From positions 1 through 13,471 of the forward strand of contig CAJUNJ010000026.1 in the NCBI GenBank assembly GCA_910587825.1: a stretch of 13,471 nucleotides of DNA, written 5' to 3'. The notes beneath the pieces were generated by a model, which searched no databases, had not been told where the DNA came from, and worked only from the letters and a program-made list of their open reading frames with translations. This stretch comes from an uncultured Christensenellaceae bacterium (GTDB taxonomy: Bacteria > Bacillota > Clostridia > Christensenellales > Borkfalkiaceae). This document shows positions 1 to 6,334 of the stretch, piece after piece (position 1 is the first letter of the stretch; every line of letters begins with the position of its first letter). A program made the position numbers and the translations under genes.

Positions 1-66
1 TTTCTGTTAATTATTTTCTGCCAAAAATTTTAAGTCCCTTGCGTCTGCCTATTCCGCCACACAAGC
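1..66 (-). tRNA. tRNA-Leu(UAA), 3' part cut by window edge
   Basis: Read on the minus strand from 66, the sequence starts with a 7-nt acceptor strand GCTTGTG, then TG, a D-arm with the typical leucine GGCGGAATAGGCAGAC pattern, and an anticodon arm AGGGA-CTTAAAA-TTTTT whose loop centre is TAA. This is a class II tRNA reading UUA codons. The anticodon stem is weak, because three of its five pairs would be G-U, and the following bases do not form an obvious long variable arm. The T-arm and 3' acceptor strand would lie left of position 1. A consensus promoter sits directly upstream, so the gene is probably active. Confidence 0.7.
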
Positions 67-95
67 ATAAAAATTTTTATTTCTAAACGATTGAA

Positions 96-124
96 ATTAT
101 AACAAACAGAGCAAAAAATGTCAA
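96..124 (-). promoter_or_regulatory. Promoter of the tRNA-Leu gene
   Basis: On the minus strand a perfect TTGACA (119-124) is followed after 17 bases by a perfect TATAAT (96-101). Transcription would start near 88, about 20 bases before the tRNA 5' end, which is a normal stable-RNA arrangement. Confidence 0.75.
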
Positions 125-142
125 TCTTTTTACAAACAAAAC

Positions 143-171
143 TTGCCCGACGGAAAAAAATATGATATTAT
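143..171 (+). promoter_or_regulatory. Promoter of the GtrA-family gene
   Basis: TTGCCC (143-148) and TATTAT (166-171) are separated by 17 bases. The predicted start point near 178 leaves a leader of about 30 bases ahead of the ribosome site AAAGGA (197-202) and the ATG at 208. Confidence 0.55.
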
Positions 172-207
172 GGATAACGTTAAATTATAAATATTAAAAG
201 GATAGCA

Positions 208-681
208 ATGGAAGACACGCAAGACGAAGAGGTTTTGCAGGAAGCAAAGCCGACCAAAAAACAACAGTTTTTACAGATACTTAAATTTACCGGCTTTTCC
301 ATTTCGGCGGGAGCGATACAGCTTTTGTCGTTTTCTATACTGTACGAATGGACGGCGTGTTTGCCCTGGTGGCCTTCGTACCTGATAAGCATAATTCTTT
401 CGGTCATTTGGAACTTCACCTTCAACCGCAAATTCACGTTTAAAGCGGCAAATAACATACCGCTGGCAATGACGCTTGTTTTGATATATTACGCCGCATT
501 TACTCCCGCTTCGGTTTTCGGCGGCGACGCGCTGGAAAAGTTATGGGGGCCCGATTTCGGAATACTTGTAACGGTTTTGATGATGGTTATAAACTTTGTG
601 ACGGAATTTGTATGGGACAAATTTATTGTCTTTAACGAAAAAGTGACCGATAAAATAATACGCATTTTTAAACGCAGATAA
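208..681 (+). CDS. GtrA-family four-helix membrane protein
   Basis: This 157-residue protein has a polar N-terminus (about 1-20) and four hydrophobic segments at about 25-47, 55-72, 84-103 and 115-136. It carries the GtrA-type motif NFTFNRKFTF after helix 2 (69-78) and a matching NF...EFVWDKFIVF motif after helix 4. Family members are small integral membrane proteins linked to moving or using lipid-linked sugars during cell-surface polysaccharide or teichoic acid glycosylation. The exact substrate cannot be read from the sequence. The ATG at 208 follows AAAGGA at 5 bases. The gene stands alone, with its own promoter and terminator, between a tRNA and a convergent regulator gene. No partner glycosyltransferase is adjacent, so its pathway is unknown. 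Length and motifs fit an intact family member. Confidence 0.85.
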   Translation: MEDTQDEEVLQEAKPTKKQQFLQILKFTGFSISAGAIQLLSFSILYEWTACLPWWPSYLISIILSVIWNFTFNRKFTFKAANNIPLAMTLVLIYYAAFTPASVFGGDALEKLWGPDFGILVTVLMMVINFVTEFVWDKFIVFNEKVTDKIIRIFKRR

Positions 682-682
682 T

Positions 683-717
683 TAAAATAAAGCGGCATAT
701 AACGCCGCTTTATTTTA
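683..717 (+). terminator. Bidirectional terminator between GtrA gene and XRE gene
   Basis: A perfect 14-bp inverted repeat (683-696 with 704-717) has a 7-base loop. The core AAAGCGGC/GCCGCTTT is flanked by A and T runs on both sides, so it can end transcripts from both convergent genes. The GtrA stop codon at 679-681 lies just before it. Confidence 0.85.
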
Positions 718-746
718 ATAGTGAAATACTTAGTACGTAAACCGAT

Positions 747-1190
747 TTATAAAACCTTTTCCCGCCCGATTAAAATGTCTAATGTGACTTTAAGATAATC
801 AGCAAGTTCAATTAAAGATAAAATATGCGGGTCTGCCCCGTTTTTCCAATCAACAAAATGCGACGATTTAATCCGTGTATCATTATTAATCTGATTTCGG
901 GTAATACCTTTACTTTTTAATAATTCTCTAAAATACGGATAGAAAGGCGGACAAGTTTGCGGCTGAAAATCTAAAATCTTATCGGAACGACCTACAAGAA
1001 AATCGAGAGAACACATAAAATAATTAGCTATATTCACAATTTGTGAAAGTCGCATATATTTTGAATTGTTTCGCCACCTGCTTACAGTACTGACGTTTAC
1101 GCCAATGTTTTCAGCAAAAATTTTATTGTCGATTTCTTTTATAGTTAACAGTTCTGTTATTCTTTCGCCTATTTTCAATTCTTCGTCCAT
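747..1190 (-). CDS. XRE-family regulator with two tandem HTH domains
   Basis: This predicted 147-residue cytoplasmic DNA-binding protein consists of two Cro/C1-type helix-turn-helix units in a row. Unit 1 (about 6-68) holds FAENIGVNVSTVSRWR and ends SLDFLVGRS. Unit 2 (about 83-143) ends TLDILIGRE. The shared LDxLxGR ending marks them as related copies. The start at 1190 is chosen because AGGTGG (1200-1205) sits 9 bases upstream. An in-frame ATG at 1232 is possible but would put coding sequence through the promoter and has no ribosome site. The gene is divergent from two small Cys-rich genes, and the space between is full of repeated sites, so the likely role is repression of itself and of those genes. 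No protease domain or toxin partner is visible. It is AT-rich compared with the maltodextrin operon. Confidence 0.85.
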   Translation of the reverse strand: MDEELKIGERITELLTIKEIDNKIFAENIGVNVSTVSRWRNNSKYMRLSQIVNIANYFMCSLDFLVGRSDKILDFQPQTCPPFYPYFRELLKSKGITRNQINNDTRIKSSHFVDWKNGADPHILSLIELADYLKVTLDILIGREKVL

Positions 1191-1212
1191 AAAATTACAC
1201 CACCTAAAAAGC

Positions 1213-1218
1213 ATTATA
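1213..1218 (-). promoter_or_regulatory. -10 element of the XRE gene promoter
   Basis: A perfect TATAAT is read on the minus strand. The start point would be near 1206, giving a very short leader directly ahead of AGGTGG. No good -35 element is found at 16-18 bases, which suggests a weak or activated promoter. The preceding GCACATTCCTAC (1219-1230 on the minus strand) is one copy of the local operator motif. Confidence 0.45.
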
Positions 1219-1294
1219 GTAGGAATGTGCAAAAAATGCTTGACTTTTGCACATTCCTACGTGTATAATTATGTTATGCACAAACCTACGTGTA
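1219..1294. promoter_or_regulatory. Operator cluster of the XRE/Cys4 divergent promoters
   Basis: Three copies of one motif are visible. Copies GCACATTCCTACGTGTA (1249-1265) and GCACAAACCTACGTGTA (1278-1294) are direct repeats matching at 15 of 17 bases, 29 bp apart. A third copy is inverted at 1219-1230, making a perfect 16-bp inverted repeat (1219-1234 with 1245-1260) around a 10-base centre. One copy lies between -35 and -10 of the rightward promoter, one just after its start point, and one next to the -10 of the leftward promoter. This is a classic layout for a repressor that controls itself and its divergent neighbour. Binding by the adjacent XRE protein is inferred. Confidence 0.7.
1240..1269 (+). 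promoter_or_regulatory. Promoter of the Cys4 gene pair
   Basis: TTGACT (1240-1245) and a perfect TATAAT (1264-1269) are separated by 18 bases. The spacer contains a copy of the local operator motif. The start point near 1276 gives a leader of about 40 bases before the ATG at 1318. Confidence 0.75.
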
Positions 1295-1317
1295 AATTAT
1301 TTGTTTGGAGAATAAAA

Positions 1318-1608
1318 ATGAGTGAAGAAAAAGAAAACAAATGCAAAAAATGCCTGTATTGCGGAAACTATGAGGGATATTACACAAAAGGGCTAAGACG
1401 CTTTGAAAGCATTAAAAAAGGACATTGTCAAATGTCGGATAAAATTGTCGACCATAATTCAGGTTGCGAAAATTGGAGATCAAGCTATCGCAAGTTTAAT
1501 TTCAGAAAAAGAGTGGCAACAAGAGCTTTATATGAGATTTTAATGGACTTATCCGCAATACGGCAAATTTTACAAGAAAGCCAAGATGAGGGAAAAAATT
1601 TGAAATGA
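1318..1608 (+). CDS. Small Cys4 protein, first of a related pair; function unknown
   Basis: I do not recognise this 96-residue protein. It has cysteines at 9, 12, 15, 37 and 50. Four of them form the pattern C12-x2-C15-x21-C37-x12-C50, followed by ENW. The next gene repeats that spacing exactly, so a shared metal-binding, probably zinc, fold is likely. The C-terminal part (about 66-90) looks helical. There is no signal peptide or membrane segment. The ATG at 1318 is preferred because GGAG (1307-1310) lies 7 bases upstream and because the longer in-frame start at 1066 would run antisense through the regulator gene and through the promoter. Its stop overlaps the next start (ATGA), implying coupled translation. 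It is controlled by the operator-bearing promoter shared with the XRE gene. Confidence 0.75.
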   Translation: MSEEKENKCKKCLYCGNYEGYYTKGLRRFESIKKGHCQMSDKIVDHNSGCENWRSSYRKFNFRKRVATRALYEILMDLSAIRQILQESQDEGKNLK

Positions 1609-1862
1609 ACAACAAAGATAAATCAATTAAATGTAAAAGTTGCCGCAGTTTTAACAAATTATACGAAAAATGCGTATTTAGTTATATTAAAACAGATGCA
1701 GGCATTTGCTGTTTAGACCAAGTAATAGTAAATAAAGACAGTAAATGTGAATTTTATAAAAAACGTATAAAGACAGAAAAGACGGTACCACTTGAACACA
1801 TAGACGAAGTAATCGAAGATATTAAAATACTTGAACGAATTTATTACAATGACGGTTGTTAA
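1605..1862 (+). CDS. Small Cys4 protein, second of a related pair; function unknown
   Basis: This 85-residue protein is not recognised. It has cysteines at 10, 13, 23, 35, 36, 48 and the last residue, 85. C10-x2-C13-x21-C35-x12-C48-EFY matches the spacing of the preceding gene exactly, with further agreement around the third Cys (G-x-C), a downstream IV, and CE plus an aromatic residue after the fourth Cys. The two are therefore probably old duplicates with low overall identity. A helical tail follows (about 62-82). The start overlaps the upstream stop, with GAGGGA (1588-1593) about 11 bases before it. A zinc-ribbon adaptor or nucleic-acid-binding role is one possibility, but nothing in the sequence settles it. 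Confidence 0.72.
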   Translation: MNNKDKSIKCKSCRSFNKLYEKCVFSYIKTDAGICCLDQVIVNKDSKCEFYKKRIKTEKTVPLEHIDEVIEDIKILERIYYNDGC

Positions 1863-1872
1863 CTTAATTTGC

Positions 1873-1915
1873 GGGGCGGCAGTCCGCGCGGCTTAACCGT
1901 GCGCACTGCCGCCCC
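1873..1915. terminator. Long GC-rich hairpin after the Cys4 genes
   Basis: A perfect 11-bp repeat GGGGCGGCAGT (1873-1883) / ACTGCCGCCCC (1905-1915) encloses a second 7-pair stem with a CTTAA loop, broken by one mismatch. It is strikingly GC-rich in AT-rich surroundings. No T run follows on either strand, so a plain intrinsic terminator is uncertain. It could instead be an mRNA-stabilising end or a small repeat element. Confidence 0.5.
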
Positions 1916-1958
1916 ATCGATAAAACAAAATTTTCCGCTTCTGGTCTTAGAAATTATA

Positions 1959-1994
1959 ACGCACGCCGTAAACTTGTCGTTTTACGGCGTGCGT
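1959..1994. terminator. Terminator between Cys4 genes and maltodextrin operon
   Basis: A perfect 14-bp inverted repeat (1959-1972 with 1981-1994) has an 8-base loop and is followed on the plus strand by CTTTTT. It would stop plus-strand transcripts from the Cys4 genes. On the minus strand it begins 4 bases after the malK stop and is followed by a weaker T-rich tail, so it probably also ends the maltodextrin operon. Confidence 0.8.
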
Positions 1995-1998
1995 CTTT

Positions 1999-3969
1999 TT
2001 AAACTATTCTTATTTGTCTTTGGCTTTCGATTACGCTGACTTTACCTGCGTCGGGCGAAAGAAAAACCGTTCCTTCGATGTCTTTATCCGCCTTTACGTA
2101 CAGCGTTTCATCGCCGACCCTGCACTTCGCAAATTTTTCTTTGCCGTAGTCAAGCATTTTTTCGACTTCCGCCTTTAAGCCGCTGTCCGCAACAGCGATA
2201 TCGTAAGGCGACCACTCATACCTGAACTGCGAATTGTATACTTTACGTCCCGTAGTCGCCGCAAACATTTTGGAATAAACTTCTTCGGGCGCGGCAAACT
2301 TTACACCGTCTATTAACAGGCTGAATATCTTTTCGCCCCTGTTTGCTCCCTTATCGGCAACAAACGTACCGTCAAGCCCGTTGGTTAAAGGCATAGGCAA
2401 AATTTCCTTTCCGTCGGTTTTTAATATAAGTTTTTTAAAATCTATGCCTATGTTTACGATGCCTTCTTCTATTACCTTTTCGGAAAGCGCATATATCCTG
2501 CCGCCGTTAATTTCCAACGATAAAAGAATTTGTCCGTTTATATTTTCACTGCCGAAAACTTTTGCCTTTATACCGCCGTCGAAATTAACCGCCGACACGG
2601 GAATCAGCATTTCGCCGACTCCGTCACCGCATTCTATCGCGGGAGGTAGCGGAAGCGTGTTGCCGAGGAATGTAATATTTCCGTTTTGCACTTTGCAGTC
2701 GAGATAGTTGTATTCGGGTATCCTAGGCATAATGCTTTCTTCCGTATCCTTATCGAAAAGATGAATGGCGTTTATATCCAACGCCGCTTCGCATACGGTA
2801 TCCGGCATATACTCTTTGAAGCCGCCCGATTTAATGATTACTCTCGTACTTGTTTCGGCAAAACCGTCGCCGTCCATATTTATATCGCCGTACACAAGCG
2901 TTTCCGTTCCAAGCTCTTCGGAGTGCGATATTCTTACCTTAATTTTTGCCGGACTTTGCGCAACCCTTTCGGGCTCTAACGTAACGTCCTCCGCACGGAA
3001 GCCGATATAAACGGTTTTCGTTCCGTCGAGATATTGCGGCGTGGTCTTCATCAACATCGAATACGGTACGGTAATTTTCGCGTCCGAGTACGCAAAATCT
3101 ATGATAACTTTATCGCCGTCTTTTTTTAACGTTCCCTCAAAGAAATTCATTTGCGGTGTTCCGATAAAGCCCGCAACAAATTTATTGGCGGGATATTTAT
3201 ATAAATTCTTCGGCGTATCTATCTGCTTTACGAAGCCGTCCTTCATTACGACTATACGCGTTCCCATAGTCATTGCTTCGACCTGGTCGTGGGTGACGTA
3301 AATAAACGTCGTCTGTAACTTCTTATGCAGTTTGACTATTTCGCTACGCATCTGGGTACGCAGTTTTGCGTCGAGGTTGGATAGCGGTTCGTCCAGAAGC
3401 ATAACTTTCGGCTGTCTTACGATTGCCCTGCCGAGCGCAACCCTCTGCCTTTGTCCGCCCGACATCTCTTTGGGCTTGCGTTTCAAGTATTCCGTTATGC
3501 CGAGTATTTCGGCGGCTTCGGTTACTTTTTCGTCAATTTCGCGCTTATTGTACTTGCGCATTACGGGTATTTCTTTACCGTCTTTGCCGAGTACGGGTTC
3601 GCCCGCTTTATGCCCGTCTTTATCGTCCTTTTTATAACGCTTTATATCGGGAATTTTTCTCATCCGCAAACCGAACGCAATATTCTCGTAAATAGTCATA
3701 TGCGGATACAGTGCGTAGTTCTGGAAGACCATAGCTATATCCCTGTCCTTAGGTTCCATTCCGTTGACGACTGTATCGCCGATTTTGAGTTCCCCTGCGG
3801 TTATTTCTTCAAGCCCCGCTATCATACGGAGAGTTGTGGATTTACCGCATCCCGACGGACCGACGAACACAATAAATTCTTTATCCGCAATTTGCATATT
3901 AAAGTCGTTTACCGCTTTCGCGCCGTTGGGATAAACCTTATAAATATGTTTCAAACTTAAATTTGCCAT
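1999..3969 (-). CDS. malK: MalK/MsmX-type sugar ABC transporter ATPase with long C-terminal extension
   Basis: This is the ATP-hydrolysing subunit of a CUT1 sugar importer, 656 residues where family members usually have about 365-380. The nucleotide-binding domain is complete: Walker A GPSGCGKST (37-45), Q-loop VFQNYALYPHM (Q83), signature MSGGQRQR (169-176), Walker B VMLLDEP (189-195), D-loop SNLDAK and switch His in VTHD (H227). About 33 lysine- and glycine-rich residues are inserted at 108-141, before the helical subdomain continues. The usual TOBE/OB regulatory domain follows (about 270-408, ending IHLFD). Residues 413-656 are extra and look like diverged repeats of that domain. GGAGG precedes the ATG, and malG ends 18 bases upstream. 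As last gene of the operon it may energise this importer alone or others too. Confidence 0.93.
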   Translation of the reverse strand: MANLSLKHIYKVYPNGAKAVNDFNMQIADKEFIVFVGPSGCGKSTTLRMIAGLEEITAGELKIGDTVVNGMEPKDRDIAMVFQNYALYPHMTIYENIAFGLRMRKIPDIKRYKKDDKDGHKAGEPVLGKDGKEIPVMRKYNKREIDEKVTEAAEILGITEYLKRKPKEMSGGQRQRVALGRAIVRQPKVMLLDEPLSNLDAKLRTQMRSEIVKLHKKLQTTFIYVTHDQVEAMTMGTRIVVMKDGFVKQIDTPKNLYKYPANKFVAGFIGTPQMNFFEGTLKKDGDKVIIDFAYSDAKITVPYSMLMKTTPQYLDGTKTVYIGFRAEDVTLEPERVAQSPAKIKVRISHSEELGTETLVYGDINMDGDGFAETSTRVIIKSGGFKEYMPDTVCEAALDINAIHLFDKDTEESIMPRIPEYNYLDCKVQNGNITFLGNTLPLPPAIECGDGVGEMLIPVSAVNFDGGIKAKVFGSENINGQILLSLEINGGRIYALSEKVIEEGIVNIGIDFKKLILKTDGKEILPMPLTNGLDGTFVADKGANRGEKIFSLLIDGVKFAAPEEVYSKMFAATTGRKVYNSQFRYEWSPYDIAVADSGLKAEVEKMLDYGKEKFAKCRVGDETLYVKADKDIEGTVFLSPDAGKVSVIESQRQIRIV

Positions 3970-3987
3970 AATTGTTTCCTCCGTTGA

Positions 3988-4845
3988 TTATTCCTTGACG
4001 GCGCCCGCAGCCATTCCGTTTATCATATACTTAACAAGACAGAAGTAAAGCACGATTATGGGTATGGCTATGAATATAGAACCCGCCGCAAAACGTGCAA
4101 ATTCCGTTTCGCCGAGCGACATAAGCCCGACAGCCACCGTATACAGGTCTTTGTCTATTAAAAGCATTTTCGGCAGTATAAAGTCAGACCAGGGCCAGGT
4201 AAAAGACGTAAGCGCGGTGTAAACGAGCATTGGCTTTGACAGCGGAAGTATAAACTTTACGAACACCGTGAAGTTGGAAGCGCCGTCTATTCTCGCCGCC
4301 TCGTCTATCGAATAAGGTATAGTATCGAAAAAGCCTTTCTGTACCATATATCCCATAGGCGCCTGCGCAGAATAAATGAGTATCAAGCCCCACTGCTGGT
4401 TTATGAGATTGAACTGCGTCATTATCAGATAGACGGCTATCGTACCCATAAACGACGGGAACATACCCAAAAGCAAAGTTGTTTTCATCATCGCTTTTCT
4501 CGATTTGAAGCGGAAGCGCGACATACAGTATGCCGTAAGTATAGTTAAAAGCGTTCCCAAAACGCAACTCATAACCGCAATAAAAAGCGTGTTTAAAAAC
4601 CACTTGGGATAATTGTACATTACCGTATCGGTGAACAACGCCTTAAACGCGTCTAACCCGTACTCCTTGGGAAAGAATCCGTCGAACGAATATATAGAAC
4701 CCGACTTCGAAAACGATGCAAGTATCAGCCATAAACACGGGAAGAAGAATACGAACGCCACTATTATAAGGATACAGTAAGTAATAAGAACGTTGAGTAT
4801 TTTTTTGGTTTTGGCCTTGGCGACTTTTGCCTTTGATTTATTCAT
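3988..4845 (-). CDS. malG: Maltodextrin ABC transporter permease MalG
   Basis: This is a 285-residue inner-membrane permease of the CUT1 family, with a basic N-terminus and six hydrophobic segments. The cytoplasmic EAA loop that docks onto the ATPase is clear at about 181-203 (DEAARIDGASNFTVFVKFIL, then PLSKP). Length and motif match MalG, and the protein ends in the family-typical GAVKE. Its ATG overlaps the malF stop (ATGA at 4842-4845) and follows a GGAGGAAACG ribosome site inside the end of malF, so translation is probably coupled, giving equal amounts of the two channel halves. It forms the channel with MalF, is fed by MalE and is powered by MalK. Nothing looks damaged. Confidence 0.93.
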   Translation of the reverse strand: MNKSKAKVAKAKTKKILNVLITYCILIIVAFVFFFPCLWLILASFSKSGSIYSFDGFFPKEYGLDAFKALFTDTVMYNYPKWFLNTLFIAVMSCVLGTLLTILTAYCMSRFRFKSRKAMMKTTLLLGMFPSFMGTIAVYLIMTQFNLINQQWGLILIYSAQAPMGYMVQKGFFDTIPYSIDEAARIDGASNFTVFVKFILPLSKPMLVYTALTSFTWPWSDFILPKMLLIDKDLYTVAVGLMSLGETEFARFAAGSIFIAIPIIVLYFCLVKYMINGMAAGAVKE

Positions 4846-6233
4846 CTGAACGTTTCCTCCTGTTTATACGACGGCGACAGCACGTAGACCGTAAGCGAAA
4901 TTACCGACGTAATTATAAATATGACAAGGCTTATAGCCGCGCCTATCGAATAGTAATTATTGTCAATAGACATATTGTACAGCCAATTTATTAAAAGGTC
5001 CGTGTCGCTTGCAAGGAAGTACCCGTCCACGTACAGTCCGCCCCTGAGGAAGTAGAAAATACCGAAATTGTTGAAATTACCGATGAACTGCGAAATGAGA
5101 ACGGGAGTGGTTGCAAACAGAACGTAAGGAAGAGTTATTTTTATAAATTGCTTCCAGGCGCTTGCGCCGTCCACCCTTGCCGCTTCGTACAAGTCGGTAT
5201 TGACATTGGAAAGTATACCCGTTGCCAGAAGCATTGTGGACGGAATGCTTATCCAGGCGTTTACCGCAAGCCCTATAAACCTTGCCGACCACTTGGCATC
5301 GAGTCCGAGAAAACCGACCGCTTCCCCTCCGGCTTGCTGAATGTAATAGTTTATGGGTCCGCCGTAGGAAAACATAAACTTGAAGCCGAGTAAAGTTATA
5401 AACCCGGGGATTGCGTATGCGAGAATGGGAAATGCACGCCATATTGCTTTACCCTTCACGCACTTTTTGTTGAGTAGAAGCGCAAGCCCCAGCCCCGCAA
5501 AATAGTTGATAGCCGTAGAAAGAACAGCCCAAAGCATATTCCAGCCGAATATTTTAAAGAAGGTGGGCGCGAATTGACCCAATGAAAGAATTTTGCCGAA
5601 ATTGGCAAAACCCACCCAATCCACCAACGCGGGCGGCACTATGTTGTCGCCGTAGTTGGTAAACGCAATGAGTATCATAAACACGATGGGCAGAATGCTG
5701 AATACGCATACGCCAATAACGGGCAACGCCAACGCAGTTTTATAGAAAGATTTATCCAAAAGCGCGGATATTTCGCTTTTGAACGCCAACGGTTTTTTAA
5801 GACAGTCAACGGCACACTGCGTGCGGTATACGTCTTTGACGTTGCTTATATACACCGCTATATACAGAATTAAAATGAGAATTGCAAGTATGCCCATTAT
5901 GAGCATAACAACCGAATTGTCGCCTTCTATTCCGTACCAGGCGTTGCCCTCGCGCGTGCCTAAGGTGAAGAAACCGAACAGGTCTGTCGCGCCCGTCAGA
6001 ATAAAATAGGCAATAAAAGCAATCTGTATAAACAGGAACATAAAGCCCTTGACCCACTGTCTGTACATAAGCTGTCCCAGCCCCATAACGAGCATAGAAG
6101 CCGTGACCTTGCCGTTGCCCTGCGTAAGAATTTCTTTCGCCCCCGCAAAGCGGGCGGAAAGTCTTGACGGAATGCCCTTGATTTTTTGAGGCAGTCCCTT
6201 AAAAAAGTTTTTTATTGCGGAAATCCCCTTCAT
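4842..6233 (-). CDS. malF: Maltodextrin ABC transporter permease MalF
   Basis: This is a 463-residue permease partner of MalG. As in enteric MalF, extra N-terminal membrane segments (about 62-80 and 108-130) precede the transport core, whose EAA loop is at about 349-369 (LYEAARVDGASAWKQFIKI). A short GLGQLMYRQWVKG stretch before the first helix is typical of long MalF forms in Bacillota. I choose the ATG at 6233 because AGAGGG lies 6 bases upstream. The longer in-frame start at 6275 has no ribosome site and would lie inside the displaced end of malE. With this start, malF begins 10 bases after the stop expected for an unshifted malE. The C-terminus overlaps malG by 4 bases. The substrate is inferred from the adjacent GH13 enzyme. 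Confidence 0.92.
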   Translation of the reverse strand: MKGISAIKNFFKGLPQKIKGIPSRLSARFAGAKEILTQGNGKVTASMLVMGLGQLMYRQWVKGFMFLFIQIAFIAYFILTGATDLFGFFTLGTREGNAWYGIEGDNSVVMLIMGILAILILILYIAVYISNVKDVYRTQCAVDCLKKPLAFKSEISALLDKSFYKTALALPVIGVCVFSILPIVFMILIAFTNYGDNIVPPALVDWVGFANFGKILSLGQFAPTFFKIFGWNMLWAVLSTAINYFAGLGLALLLNKKCVKGKAIWRAFPILAYAIPGFITLLGFKFMFSYGGPINYYIQQAGGEAVGFLGLDAKWSARFIGLAVNAWISIPSTMLLATGILSNVNTDLYEAARVDGASAWKQFIKITLPYVLFATTPVLISQFIGNFNNFGIFYFLRGGLYVDGYFLASDTDLLINWLYNMSIDNNYYSIGAAISLVIFIITSVISLTVYVLSPSYKQEETFR

Positions 6234-6243
6234 TTTATCCCTC

Positions 6244-6334
6244 TCAACCGCCGCCGAGCGTATGAATTGCGGCATATATCTGGCTGTCGACGTTTTCTAT
6301 GCCCTTTTTAAGCGCTTCGTCCGTTACGTATAAA
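6244..6334 (-). pseudogene. Displaced C-terminal coding segment of malE (other frame)
   Basis: Dropping one base from the AAA run at 6332-6334 (TTT on the coding strand) joins TYCEE to LYVTDEALKKG, then IENVDSQIYAAI, then HTLGGG and a TGA at 6244-6246. That gives 470 residues with the usual amphipathic final helix of binding proteins, and a 10-base gap to malF. In the annotated frame this would be a 74-base gap. It is either a real mutation or a sequencing error. Confidence 0.75.

Noticed and set aside
1..35. Group I intron inside tRNA-Leu(UAA)
   Set aside because: The insertion position is right for such introns, but no internal guide pairing is visible in the available bases, so it is kept only as an open question.
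1219..1294. Repeats as a small CRISPR array
   Set aside because: Only two direct copies plus one inverted copy, of 12-17 bases, all placed on promoter elements. They fit operators and not spaced CRISPR repeats.
1066..1317. Longer in-frame start (1066) for the first Cys4 gene
   Set aside because: It would run antisense through the XRE gene and across the operators and promoter. The ATG at 1318 has a proper ribosome site and lies after the predicted start point.
6234..6275. Upstream in-frame ATG (6275) for malF
   Set aside because: It has no ribosome site and overlaps the displaced end of malE. The ATG at 6233 has AGAGGG at 6 bases.
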